Positions 8,725 to 17,225 of a DNA stretch of 59,368 bases are shown piece by piece. Position 1 is the first letter of the stretch. The number at the start of each line of letters is the position of its first letter. The notes beneath the pieces are model-generated. The model had not been told where the DNA came from and searched no databases. It saw only the letters and a list, made by a program, of their open reading frames with translations. The stretch comes from Dyella sp. C11. GTDB lineage: Bacteria > Pseudomonadota > Gammaproteobacteria > Xanthomonadales > Rhodanobacteraceae. The position numbers were made by a program, and so were the translations under genes. The stretch spans positions 77,075-136,442 of the forward strand of contig NZ_QAVX01000014.1 in assembly GCF_003121485.1 (NCBI RefSeq). The letters are read 5' to 3'.

Positions 8725-9007
8725 GTTGGTCGCAAAGCCCGGTTAGATGCGAGGCAATTAGCTGGGTGCGAGTCCAACAAATGTGGCAGGGGAAGCGGAA
8801 AAGCCCTGCCCATGACGAAAGGGGTCGGTAACGACCTGCCCTAGGCCAGCCAAAACAGGCGGCCGAGGTCTGTGACTCCCAGTAGAGAGCCTGGGTTTTC
8901 AACGTCACAGCAGGGACAGCGCAGTCAATGGGGCGTAGCCCCGCAGGGGAAACCCTGCCCGCTGGGGGCCGGCCTAAGCAAAACCTTGGCCCCCTGCTCG
9001 TTCGAGC
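8725..9007 (+). ncRNA. Candidate structured RNA at island left end
   Basis: A 280-base stretch packed with strong complementary pairs: closing stem GTTGG/CCAAC (8725-8777) around an inner long-range pairing, GGCAGGG/CCCTGCC (8785-8810), GGTCG-GTAA-CGACC (8824-8837), CTGTGAC/GTCACAG around a CCCAG/CTGGG inner stem (8869-8910), GGGGC-GTA-GCCCC (8930-8942), GCAGGG-GAAA-CCCTGC (8943-8958), GGGGGCC/GGCCCCC (8964-8994) and GCTCG-TT-CGAGC (8996-9007). There is no credible coding frame. It lies about 60 bases before the first island gene (9071), so it could be a long structured leader, a free RNA or a single-strand origin. I do not recognise a known family. Confidence 0.5.
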
Positions 9008-9070
9008 AAGGTGGGCTTCCGCAGATCTCGATCCGCCATACCCTTCGGGTGTGGCTGCATGGAGATTTGC

Positions 9071-9400
9071 ATGACTGCCATCAACACTGAACGTGCTGCT
9101 CGCTACGCTGCGCTCGCTGGCGAGATGTTTGACGTTGACGATCTCGCTGCCTTGCTCCACAGGCAGGTTCATACCATTCGCAATGACGCCTCGCGGGCGC
9201 CGTATCGTCTTCCGCCTCGTTGTGTCCTCCCCGGACAAAAGCGCTTGCTGTGGCGTAAGGATGACGTACTGGCCTGGCTTGCCGCAGCAGTAGCTATAGA
9301 GCACGGTCCCATGTCTTCCGAGGCACCTCGGCCGAGGCGAGGGCGCCCCACGAAAGCGGAGCAGCGTGCTCGGCTGGCGGCAGCAAGGGGTGTGCGATGA
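9071..9400 (+). CDS. Small helix-turn-helix DNA-binding protein (AlpA/excisionase-like)
   Basis: A 109-residue protein. Residues about 21-70 form a MerR/AlpA-type winged helix (DVDDLAALLHRQVHTIRND, then LPPRCVLPGQKRLLWRKDDVLAWL), the pattern used by excisionases and late-gene activators of integrative elements. The basic tail RPRRGRPTKAEQRARL probably adds DNA contacts. The ATG at 9071 is preceded by GGAG nine bases upstream and gives a shorter product than the open frame from 9011. The stop overlaps the next start (ATGA), so the two are translationally coupled. Likely role: directionality factor or regulator of the island. Exact function not known. Confidence 0.7.
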   Translation: MTAINTERAARYAALAGEMFDVDDLAALLHRQVHTIRNDASRAPYRLPPRCVLPGQKRLLWRKDDVLAWLAAAVAIEHGPMSSEAPRPRRGRPTKAEQRARLAAARGVR

Positions 9401-9876
9401 GTGGGGGGTACATCATTAGGGCTTCGCGCCCAGACGACCCTTGGGAAAGACTGCCTGTTGCGCTCCTGAGGGACAGGAGGCTTTCATTTCGTGCTCGCGG
9501 ACTGGCCGTACGGTTGTTGTCGAACAAGGATGGTTACCGCATGCCTATGACTATGCTCGCTGCTGAAGCCGTGAGCGAAGAACGGATGCCAAAGTCCCCG
9601 CGAGAGGGGCGTGATGCGCTCCACAAGGCGTTAGCGGAGCTGCGATGGGTTGGGTACGTGGTCCAAGAACACGAGCAGGACGAAAGGGGGCGATGGATAA
9701 CGAAAACATATATTCACGACACCCCCCAGTCCCAAGCCCGGTCATCGAAGATACCGAAGAAGAAAAGACCGAAAACGGGTAAACCGGCCCCGGTAGAGCC
9801 GGAGTCCGGTGAGCCGAACTTCGGCAATGCCGTTTGTAAGAGCACTAAAAGCACTAGTGATGAAGAGCACCAGTGA
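9397..9876 (+). CDS. Winged-helix replication-type protein
   Basis: A 159-residue protein coupled by a 4-base overlap to the preceding gene. Residues about 25-100 (LRDRRLSFRARGLAVRLLS...ALAELRWVGYVV...DERGRWITKTYIHD) have the shape of the winged-helix domain found in plasmid and phage replication initiators and DnaD-like organisers. The C-terminal 50 residues are low-complexity, rich in Lys, Pro, Ser and Thr. Just after the domain the DNA contains several AGCACT/AGCACC heptamers at irregular short spacing (about 9838-9890). Possible role: replication or copy control of the excised island. This is family-level inference. Confidence 0.55.
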   Translation: MSGGYIIRASRPDDPWERLPVALLRDRRLSFRARGLAVRLLSNKDGYRMPMTMLAAEAVSEERMPKSPREGRDALHKALAELRWVGYVVQEHEQDERGRWITKTYIHDTPQSQARSSKIPKKKRPKTGKPAPVEPESGEPNFGNAVCKSTKSTSDEEHQ

Positions 9877-9923
9877 GAAAAGCACCATCTACTTAGAAGA
9901 GCATTAGTACCGGTCGATGCCGT

Positions 9924-9976
9924 GCGACGGCTACGCCGTCGCGCGGCGTTGACCCACGCGGCGCATCGCGCCGCGT
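9924..9976. repeat. Two adjacent GC-rich hairpins
   Basis: GCGACGGC-TAC-GCCGTCGC (9924-9942) and ACGCGGCGC-ATC-GCGCCGCGT (9956-9976). Both are perfect stems with 3-nt loops, in the gap between the replication-type gene and the next small gene. They may terminate transcription or mark a replication region. Confidence 0.6.
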
Positions 9977-10064
9977 AGCTCTTGGCGAGGCTCTACCTAC
10001 GGAGCGGTGTACAAGTCACAATCTAACGAAGCTGTTTGGCGTAACGGCATTTTGGAGGTCTTGC

Positions 10065-10361
10065 ATGAATGCTAGACATGAACCAAGTGAGCCTATTCGC
10101 GGCCTGCGTCGCTGCCTGCCGGGTGAGATCTGCGACACGCTTGGAATCGATGGATATGGTCCTGCTGAGGAGGCCCTTGTTTACGACCTGGCGCGGAAAA
10201 TCGATCGCCACTGTCAACGCGTCGCAAGGGCTGCAGTGGGGGGCTATAACTCGCGCCTAGCTTCGGCCGTGGCAGAAGGGAAAAGAGCCTTGGCACGCGA
10301 GCCGCAAGCTTTGGCTGCGTTTACTCGATTTTGCGGCAATGTAATGGGGGCAATGGGGTAA
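10065..10361 (+). CDS. Hypothetical protein, 98 aa
   Basis: Not recognised. The ATG at 10065 is preceded by GGAGG eight bases upstream, which supports translation. The sequence is mostly helical, opening MNARHEPSEPIRGLRRCLPGE, with a central DLARKIDRHCQRVARAAVGGYN and a C-terminal ALAREPQALAAFTRFCGNVMGAMG. No membrane segment or signal peptide. It lies alone between the excision/replication-type pair and the PLD/helicase operon; the gap after it (10362-10534) holds no gene. Confidence 0.6.
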   Translation: MNARHEPSEPIRGLRRCLPGEICDTLGIDGYGPAEEALVYDLARKIDRHCQRVARAAVGGYNSRLASAVAEGKRALAREPQALAAFTRFCGNVMGAMG

Positions 10362-10534
10362 TCACGGCAAAGTCGTCATTCAAGTGTCCCTGGTGCAAGG
10401 GACCAGACCGTGCTGCCAGTCGGCGTGAGTTTGGCTTGGTGCCATCCCCGGGCAGTACACCTTAAGAAAGATTTTGGACTTCAGCCTATGCGAAGATTTG
10501 AAGCTGCCAACATCATTATCAGGAAAGCTGCGAC

Positions 10535-11860
10535 GTGAGCGCAGCCATGCTGCTGCCGTTCCAGACCGCATTCGATCCGCCGCAACAGGCTGAAGGTAGC
10601 CTCGATCCGCTTGGACTGTATTCGATAGCCGATGCGCTTGGTGTCCGCCTGGCACCTGGCGTGCGCGAACGGCAGTCGAAGCCGCGGTACCTGACACTCG
10701 CACTGGTCGGCTTTGCGATTTGCCGGGGAGTGGATGAAACGCCCTCTGCACAACGCCTTCCCGCCTGGCTGGCATATGAGTGGTTGGTGGTGATGGCGCT
10801 GGTGAAGCAGTTACAGGGTACACCGCAATTGCAGGGCATTCCTGGCCGCGAGAAGGTGCGGGACTGCCTAGAGCGCGGCGAGGCAGTGTGCGCCAGCAAC
10901 TATCTCAAGACGCCATCGGTGTTTGGCTTCCACGGCATCTATCGCGTGTTCGGGGTGAAGTCGGGGTTGTTCGACCAGGACGGACATCCACTCGAGCCGG
11001 GTCGACGCGTTTTGCGAGCCTGGCAGCAGGATCGTGGGCTGCCCACATTTTTCGAGGCCGATGACGAGGCCGGCCATTTCCGTCGTCTCATACAGCGCAC
11101 GGTGCAGGCCGGCCGCGAAAGCGGACAGATGCCTGCGCCGGGCGCGCCGCTTAGCGCCTGGATCACCACGCATCTCAATCCGCGCGAAATTGGTACCGCC
11201 GAGCGCGAAGCGCTGTGGTCAGCGCTTACGATTACAGACGCATTGCGTGGCGAGTACGCGGTGCTCCTGTCGTCGCCGGAAGGCCAGCGACACTGGCAGG
11301 CGGCGGACGGTTCTGAGGCGGCGTATCACGGATCGATCTTTGATCACGCCAGCCTGCCCATGCAGCAGTTGCTGCGCACGATATGCGCGTTCGAGCGGCT
11401 GGCGCGCTTGCTAGTGGATGCATTCGACGAGGCTCGCTGGCGAATGAGCGAAGAAAACCGTGCGGTCGACATGGCATGGCTGGCACAGGGCGTTTGCATG
11501 CAGCGGGCTGCGAAGGATGTCACGGCGACGTTCAACGATGCGCTCGCGTCGCTAGGCGAAGTTGATGCGACCGCGCGGCTGCGACTGGAGAACAGCTTTG
11601 GCAGCCTGTGCGAACCAAAGAGTACGGCAGCCTTCGCGGCGCATTTGCTAGCGCACCATGAACGGGTGCAACGCGGTAAGCCACCGAATGGCAAGCGGCC
11701 TTGGTTTGACACTTTCGGTGATGGCCGTGTCGCGGTTAGGCCGGGCTACGTGCCGGAAGCATTCGCCGAACGCCAAGGGCACTATGTGCATGCCTACCGC
11801 ACGCGTCCGATTTGGGATTTCGCACTCGACCTGGGGCGGGTTAAAAAGGAGGCTGTCTAA
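10535..11860 (+). CDS. Unknown protein, first gene of the PLD/SNF2 operon
   Basis: A 441-residue soluble protein I cannot assign to a family. The N-terminal part has DPLGLYSIADALGVRLAPGV then SKPRYLTLALVGFAICRG, and a clear segment TPSVFGFHGIYRVFG follows; these look like conserved family motifs rather than filler. The C-terminal half is helical and ends RPIWDFALDLGRVKKEAV. The start is a GTG at 10535 with AGGAA nine bases upstream. The stop TAA shares one base with the ATG of the next gene, so the two are translationally coupled. By position it is probably a recognition or adaptor subunit working with the PLD-like protein and the helicase. Confidence 0.85.
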   Translation: MSAAMLLPFQTAFDPPQQAEGSLDPLGLYSIADALGVRLAPGVRERQSKPRYLTLALVGFAICRGVDETPSAQRLPAWLAYEWLVVMALVKQLQGTPQLQGIPGREKVRDCLERGEAVCASNYLKTPSVFGFHGIYRVFGVKSGLFDQDGHPLEPGRRVLRAWQQDRGLPTFFEADDEAGHFRRLIQRTVQAGRESGQMPAPGAPLSAWITTHLNPREIGTAEREALWSALTITDALRGEYAVLLSSPEGQRHWQAADGSEAAYHGSIFDHASLPMQQLLRTICAFERLARLLVDAFDEARWRMSEENRAVDMAWLAQGVCMQRAAKDVTATFNDALASLGEVDATARLRLENSFGSLCEPKSTAAFAAHLLAHHERVQRGKPPNGKRPWFDTFGDGRVAVRPGYVPEAFAERQGHYVHAYRTRPIWDFALDLGRVKKEAV

Positions 11861-13941
11861 TGGCCAGGCGCCGACAGCCGCAGGACAACGCGCGACGCAT
11901 GCTCTCGTTGTGGGAACCGCCAGCAGGAGTCGGAGATCCGGTCGGGGTTCTAGCAACGACCTTCACTCTCGATACCGCGTTGTTCGAGGAGGAGTGTCTG
12001 GCGCGCTTCGCCGGCGTTCAAAGCGATCCCAATCGCGACGGTGCGCTTTACCGCATCGAACGCGAGGAAAAACTGGCTGCACTGCTATGTGCAGCCGTGG
12101 TCGCCGATATCCATCATTGCAGCGGACGACGCAGCCTGCGTTGGGACCTGCTGGCGTCGCGTCCGGAATCGGGCGTGATGCACGCGAAGATCAGCCTGCT
12201 GGCATGGCAGCGGCACACCCGCGCGATTGTGTCGTCGGCCAACCTCACGACGGATGGCTACCGGCGTAACCAGGAGTGCGCCGCAGTCCTCGACTTTGAC
12301 TTGTCATTCGCTGATCGGGACTTGCTGGATCCTTTGCTTGAGTACCTGCGCGAGATCCTGGGCACGACGGCCGCGGGGCATGCGCGGGAGCGGGCGCAGC
12401 AATTGCTGGAATGGGTGGGCGGGCATCTGCCCCGCAACGAAGCTCCGGCGCGCGGCCTGCAGCGGCGGCTGGTGCTGGTTGGGCCGGGACGCCCGAATGC
12501 CTTCGATCAGCTCGATGCGCACCTACCTGCATCGCGGCCGGAAACTGCGTACGTCGTATCGCCCTTCTTCGACCAGGTACTTCGTCCCGGCGGGCCGGAG
12601 AAGCGGCTGTGGAACATGCTACGGCAGCGCGGTGATGCGGAACTGCAACTCCACGTTGCAGGCGAATACGCACCGGAGATTGGTAAGTGGCGCCTGCAGG
12701 TTCCAGCGCATGTGTTGGAGTCCACTCCTACGGGACGTGCAGGCGTGAGTCTTTCCCTGCATCCGTTACCCGTTGCGAGCGTACCCACAGATGCCGGCAA
12801 GGAACGCCGCCCGCTTCATGCTAAGACGTTGACGCTCTGCCATTCGAGCTGGGCCGCTTGGATGGTGGGGTCAAGCAATTTCACCTCCGCGGGTACGGGC
12901 ATGATCCAGCGGGGGCGCAATTTTGAGGCCAACGTCCTCTACGTCCTTCGAGCCGATGCGTCCGACCCGTTGTACCGCCAGATCGAGTCAGGAGGACTGC
13001 GTGGCACCGATCCCGTGGATGTGCACTCGCAGGCCCAATTCGAACCGGCATTCGGTGAAGAGGATGATGGCGAAAATCTCCCGGTGTTGCCGGCGTTCTT
13101 TGTCGAGGCGAATCTTGATGCGAGCAGGGAGGCACATCACGTACTGACGCTGCGCTTCGTGCCCGATCGATCGCCGGCGTCGTGGCGACTGCGGCACGAG
13201 GGTGGATTGGTACTGGACGAGTTGACGTGGCGGGCGGAAGGAATGCCAGAAATGATGATGATCCGGCTGGATCGCCAAGGAGCTCCGCCATCGTTGTTAC
13301 GCGTCGAGTGGGAGACGGACGATGTTGCATGTGCGGCGGACTGGCCAGTGAACGTCGGCAACGTCGATGCGCTGCCCGCCCCGGACGAACTACGCAACCT
13401 AAGCCTGTCGGCGCTGCTGGAGCTGCTCAGTTCCGCGCGTCCACTCCATGAAGTGATGCGTGGCTGGTTGAGACGGCAAGGCGATGACGATGATGCGGAT
13501 GGGTTCAATGCCATTGAACTGATCGATCCGCATCAGAAGGTTGATACAAGCGGTTTCCTCGTCAAGCGGGTGCAGCGTGCCTGCGGGGCGCTGCGGCAGA
13601 TCCGTCAACGTTTAGAGACGCCGGTGCTGTCGGAAGCCGCCCTGGCTTGGCGGATCGACGGACCTGTGGGCGCGCGCGCGGTGGTCGATGCTATCCATCA
13701 CCAATGCGATTCGGGCATGCCGGATGAGTGGGCCTTCCTTCTGTGCGAATTAGTACGAGAACTGGAGCCTGTGCGATTGACGGGCGGAAATACTGCTTCC
13801 ATGGCCCTGTTGCAGGCGCGGCTGGATGCGTTCGTGCTCGAGCTACGAGGGCGATTGGTGCAGGCTTTGGAAGAAGCCTCGGAGCAGATGCGCCGTTACT
13901 GTGGCACTGAAGCGAAGGAAGACCGGCGTGAGATTGCCTGA
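11860..13941 (+). CDS. Phospholipase-D-like nuclease-type protein
   Basis: A 693-residue protein with two PLD-superfamily half-sites. The first is HAKISLLAWQ (near residue 108) with SSANLTTDG about 20 residues later; the second is HAKTLTLCH (near 318) with GSSNFTSAG. Each is an HxK followed by an S-x-N element, the arrangement of PLD nucleases such as those linked to helicases in defence loci, where two sites form one active centre. The canonical distal Asp of HKD is not obvious, so activity needs testing. The C-terminal half (residues 400-690) is unassigned. It starts on the last base of the preceding stop after AAGGAGG, and its end overlaps the helicase start by 14 bases. Confidence 0.85.
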   Translation: MARRRQPQDNARRMLSLWEPPAGVGDPVGVLATTFTLDTALFEEECLARFAGVQSDPNRDGALYRIEREEKLAALLCAAVVADIHHCSGRRSLRWDLLASRPESGVMHAKISLLAWQRHTRAIVSSANLTTDGYRRNQECAAVLDFDLSFADRDLLDPLLEYLREILGTTAAGHARERAQQLLEWVGGHLPRNEAPARGLQRRLVLVGPGRPNAFDQLDAHLPASRPETAYVVSPFFDQVLRPGGPEKRLWNMLRQRGDAELQLHVAGEYAPEIGKWRLQVPAHVLESTPTGRAGVSLSLHPLPVASVPTDAGKERRPLHAKTLTLCHSSWAAWMVGSSNFTSAGTGMIQRGRNFEANVLYVLRADASDPLYRQIESGGLRGTDPVDVHSQAQFEPAFGEEDDGENLPVLPAFFVEANLDASREAHHVLTLRFVPDRSPASWRLRHEGGLVLDELTWRAEGMPEMMMIRLDRQGAPPSLLRVEWETDDVACAADWPVNVGNVDALPAPDELRNLSLSALLELLSSARPLHEVMRGWLRRQGDDDDADGFNAIELIDPHQKVDTSGFLVKRVQRACGALRQIRQRLETPVLSEAALAWRIDGPVGARAVVDAIHHQCDSGMPDEWAFLLCELVRELEPVRLTGGNTASMALLQARLDAFVLELRGRLVQALEEASEQMRRYCGTEAKEDRREIA

Positions 13942-16726
13942 GTCGCTGAATTTGTATGTCGAAGGACGATTGTTCCCCGCGGACGCGCAGCGGCAGACAC
14001 GTTCTGCGCGGGCCATTCTCGGCCGATTGGCGTTGCAGCCAGGCGTCGTTCTTGGCGACGAGGTGGGAATGGGAAAGACGTTCGTGGCGCTTGCTGTCGC
14101 GGCCGCCTATGTGATTTCGGATGAGCGGCGTCCCGTCGTGGTGATGGTGCCACCGAATGTTGTGAGGAAGTGGGAGCGTGATGCAAATACCTTCCGCGCG
14201 GAGTGTTTGAGGTCGGAGGTGGATCGTGCCTGCTTTCGAGTGCGCATCGCAGAAACAGGCATCGAATTCCTCAAGCTGTTGGACGATTCGCCGGCGGAGC
14301 GGGCCACGGTCATCGTACTGGCGCATGGCGCACTCAACCGGCGCTTGGCCGATAGTTGGACCAAGCTCGCCGTGCTCCAGGCGGCCATCAAGGGCCGGCA
14401 TGGGGTGGCGAGAATCCGCGAACGTTTAGCACGCTTCGCGCCGCGAATTCTGCGGCTGCAGACCAAGGTGGATGAGGCTCTGCTGCTGCGCCTGCTGAAT
14501 GCATCCACTGGGGAGTGGAAGAGGTTGCTCGTAGACGCCGGACAGCTCGCAGCCGGGGACGACGATCCGGTCCCTGCATTGCTGGTGGAAACGCTCGAGA
14601 GCCTTGACCTTTACGAGGTTTACCAGCGGGTTGTCGAGGTAATTCCAGAGCGCGCGTCCAAGAACCTCCATCTGCGGCTACGTGAGGCAAGTCATGCCTT
14701 GAACAGCGCCAGCGACGGCGTTCTGCCACCGATCTGGCAACAGGTGCTGCGAAAGATGCATTTATCGTTGCCGCTGCTGGTTTTGGATGAGGCTCATCGG
14801 GTGCGGAACGGCGGTGTGCAGCTGGCGCAACTTCTGAAGGAGCAGCACGAGGAGCTCGACGATGCCGGTGGCGCACTGGCACACCGCTTCGAGCGAATGC
14901 TGTTTCTGACCGCCACGCCGTTCCAGTTGGGACATGCAGAACTGTGCAACGTGCTCTCGCGATTCGAAGCGGTCGCTTGGAAGGGCGCGGCGGCACCCGT
15001 TATGCAACGAGCGGCATTCAAGGCCGCAATCGCAGAGCTCAAGCAAAGCCTCGATGGCATGCAGATGGCGACTGAGCGCCTGGAAAGGACGTGGAAGCGC
15101 TTGCTGCCACCAGATCTCGGTGAGGCAGTGGCGACGTTCGGCGACGCATGGTGGGAGATTAGCTTGGAAGGCGAAAGTGCGGCTAACAAGGTCGCGAACG
15201 ACCGCGTTGCTGCCGTTATGCGTGCGTATGCTGCGGCTCGGTCGACCATCCTTAGTTCTGAAGTATTGCTCAAACCATGGGTACTCCGCAGTGCACGCTC
15301 GCTGAGGCTGCCGGAACCGTACTGTGATGTTCCTCGGCGAGAGCGGTTGGAGGGGGCGGCGGTTCTCAGCGAACTGGGTGCGGCTTCATCCGTAGGCGGC
15401 CTTCGTGTGTCGGCTGACAATGCGCTGCCGTTTCTGCTTGCCGCCCGCATAGGAACATTGCTAGGTGCACGCCGGGTGTTCGGCGAGGGCCTGGCTTCTA
15501 GCTACGAGGCGCTGCTGGATACGCGCTCTGAAGAGGGGGCGGTAGTGCGCGTGGACGAAGCATCGACCGAGGAGGCTGCGGTGCGCCTTCGCGAGCAGCA
15601 ATTGAGGGAGTCCGTCGAGGGCATCGGCATCCATGCGCGACGCCTGCATCCCAAGGTATGCGCGACCGTTGATCTTGCCATGGAGTTTTGGCGGCGTGGC
15701 GAAAAGGTTCTAATTTTCTGTCACTACCGCCAGACGGGGCGTGCGCTGCACCGCTACCTGTCCGAGGCGATGCTGGAGGAAATCCGGAATCGCGCCGCCG
15801 TGAAGCTGGGGTGCGAAGCGAGTGCGGTTGACGAGGAGCTGCGGCGCTTCATCGATCGCCTGGATCGCGACCGGGCTGGCGACATGCTGGCGCAGGTTGA
15901 TGGACTTCTGGCTCGCTATGCGGTCCTGCAGGATCCTGTCATCCGCTCGTCGATCCACGACGTCGTGCTGCGCTTTATGCGTACGCCCACTTTTCTCGTG
16001 CGTTTCGCCGATCTGGGCGTGGACCGGATACCGGTGGACTGGATGCAGTCAATGTTGGACAAGCGAGACTCGTCCGGGCTGGCCCTGCGCGACGTGCTCG
16101 ACAAGTTTTTTGATTTCCTCGCCTACCGCTGCGGCGAGAGTGAACGAAAAAGTTATCTGGACGCACTCAAGTCCGTGCAGACTGGTACGCATGCAGGGAC
16201 GGAGGTTGAGGCTTCGTTCGCCAGCGATGAAGCGCAGGCCGGAGAGCGAGCTCGCCTTGTCGCGAACGTCAGGCGTGTCTATGGAGACACCCGCGACGAA
16301 ACGCGCGACAGGATCATGCTTACCTTCAATACGCCGTTCTATCCGGAAATCTTGATCGCGAGCAGCGTCATGGCAGAAGGTGTCGACCTCCACCTCAACT
16401 GCCGTCACGTTATCCACCATGACCTAGACTGGAACCCGAGCTCGCTCGAACAGCGCACGGGACGCATTGATCGCCTTGGCTCCAAGGCCGAGCAGGCGGG
16501 AAAGCCCATTCGGGTTTACCTGCCATACGTGGAGGGTTGCCAGGACGAAAAGCTGTTCCGGGTCGTGATGGACCGGGAACAGTGGTTCGGCGTAGTCATG
16601 GGGGGCGAGGAGTCCATGGGCCGGGTACTCTCGGCCAGCGCTTGGGAGGTCGATCGCATGGCAGAGCAGCCGCTAGTGCCGGCAGCGATGGTGGATGCAT
16701 TGAAGCTCCGACTCGAGCCGGACTGA
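13928..16726 (+). CDS. SNF2-family DNA helicase/translocase
   Basis: A 932-residue superfamily 2 ATPase. Motif I is GDEVGMGKT (near residue 43), motif II LLVLDEAHRVRNG, motif III LFLTATPFQLG, and the helicase C lobe has SSVMAEGVDLHLNCRHVIHHD followed by QRTGRIDRLG (motif VI). That last form is typical of RapA/DrmD-like SNF2 proteins that translocate on double-stranded DNA. The preferred start is the GTG at 13928, with GAAGGAAG six bases upstream and a 14-base overlap with the PLD gene; the open frame continues up to an ATG at 13826. A long insert lies between the two RecA lobes. It is the motor of the three-gene operon. Confidence 0.93.
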   Translation: MRLPESLNLYVEGRLFPADAQRQTRSARAILGRLALQPGVVLGDEVGMGKTFVALAVAAAYVISDERRPVVVMVPPNVVRKWERDANTFRAECLRSEVDRACFRVRIAETGIEFLKLLDDSPAERATVIVLAHGALNRRLADSWTKLAVLQAAIKGRHGVARIRERLARFAPRILRLQTKVDEALLLRLLNASTGEWKRLLVDAGQLAAGDDDPVPALLVETLESLDLYEVYQRVVEVIPERASKNLHLRLREASHALNSASDGVLPPIWQQVLRKMHLSLPLLVLDEAHRVRNGGVQLAQLLKEQHEELDDAGGALAHRFERMLFLTATPFQLGHAELCNVLSRFEAVAWKGAAAPVMQRAAFKAAIAELKQSLDGMQMATERLERTWKRLLPPDLGEAVATFGDAWWEISLEGESAANKVANDRVAAVMRAYAAARSTILSSEVLLKPWVLRSARSLRLPEPYCDVPRRERLEGAAVLSELGAASSVGGLRVSADNALPFLLAARIGTLLGARRVFGEGLASSYEALLDTRSEEGAVVRVDEASTEEAAVRLREQQLRESVEGIGIHARRLHPKVCATVDLAMEFWRRGEKVLIFCHYRQTGRALHRYLSEAMLEEIRNRAAVKLGCEASAVDEELRRFIDRLDRDRAGDMLAQVDGLLARYAVLQDPVIRSSIHDVVLRFMRTPTFLVRFADLGVDRIPVDWMQSMLDKRDSSGLALRDVLDKFFDFLAYRCGESERKSYLDALKSVQTGTHAGTEVEASFASDEAQAGERARLVANVRRVYGDTRDETRDRIMLTFNTPFYPEILIASSVMAEGVDLHLNCRHVIHHDLDWNPSSLEQRTGRIDRLGSKAEQAGKPIRVYLPYVEGCQDEKLFRVVMDREQWFGVVMGGEESMGRVLSASAWEVDRMAEQPLVPAAMVDALKLRLEPD

Positions 16727-16742
16727 CACAGTAACGACGAGC

Positions 16743-17118
16743 GGGCTACCGTTGGCCCAAAGCAATGACGCTGCCGAAGTAAGTGGGCCACCGTTGACCC
16801 AGTCAAATCGTCTAATTGAGCCAGATGTGGTCCATGAGGTTTCTCGCTGGGCCACCGCTGGCCCAGGGCATTGGCGTTGCCGGAGTAGGTGGGCCACCGT
16901 TGACCCAGTCAAATGTTCAAGCTGGGCCAGATTTGGCACGCGAACATGACGCTGGGCCAACGTTGGCCCAATGCAATGACATTGTCGAAATCGGCGGGCT
17001 ACCGTTGACCCAGTCAAATTGACAAGCTGGCTCAGATTTGGCCCACGAAGGTGACGTTGGGCCAACGTTGGCCCAACGCAATGACATCATCGAAATAAGT
17101 GGGCCATGGTTGGCCCAG
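16743..17118. repeat. 105-bp tandem repeat array with nested palindromes
   Basis: About 3.6 units with starts at 16743, 16849, 16954 and 17059 (spacing 106, 105, 105). Each unit opens with a palindrome of the type TGGGCCAACGTTGGCCCA (perfect in two units) and carries, 40 bases on, a second imperfect palindrome GTGGGCCACCGTTGACCCAG. The 105-base period equals 35 codons, and the minus strand is open across the whole array (16673-17065) with a repeating GPTLAQR/LTGSTVAHLLRQ pattern. I do not regard that as a gene. It fills the gap between the helicase and the second recombinase. Confidence 0.9.
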
Positions 17119-17178
17119 TCGCTTCCATTTTTGCGCGAAATGTTTTCGCAGATGATTCGTTCGGTGCCAGACGGAGAG

Positions 17179-17213
17179 CGTTACTTATGCGAGTTCTATG
17201 AGTATAAGTAACG
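17179..17213. promoter_or_regulatory. 10-bp perfect inverted repeat, candidate operator
   Basis: CGTTACTTAT and ATAAGTAACG separated by 15 bases, ending just before the GGGGA ribosome binding site of the recombinase gene at 17226. The position suits an operator or a recombination core site. Confidence 0.5.
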
Positions 17214-17225
17214 TGGGGAGCAGAT

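Noticed and set aside
8700-9010. Group II intron or retron RNA
   Set aside because: No reverse transcriptase gene nearby and no recognisable domain V (AGC triad with GAAA-capped stem).
10535-16726. Assignment as DISARM
   Set aside because: The SNF2 helicase and PLD protein fit, but DrmA, DrmB and a DNA methyltransferase are absent from the neighbourhood.
16673-17065. Minus-strand 130-codon repeat protein in the 105-bp array
   Set aside because: The frame is open only because the repeat length is a multiple of three; no ribosome binding site and it overlaps the helicase end. Kept as an observation, not as a gene.
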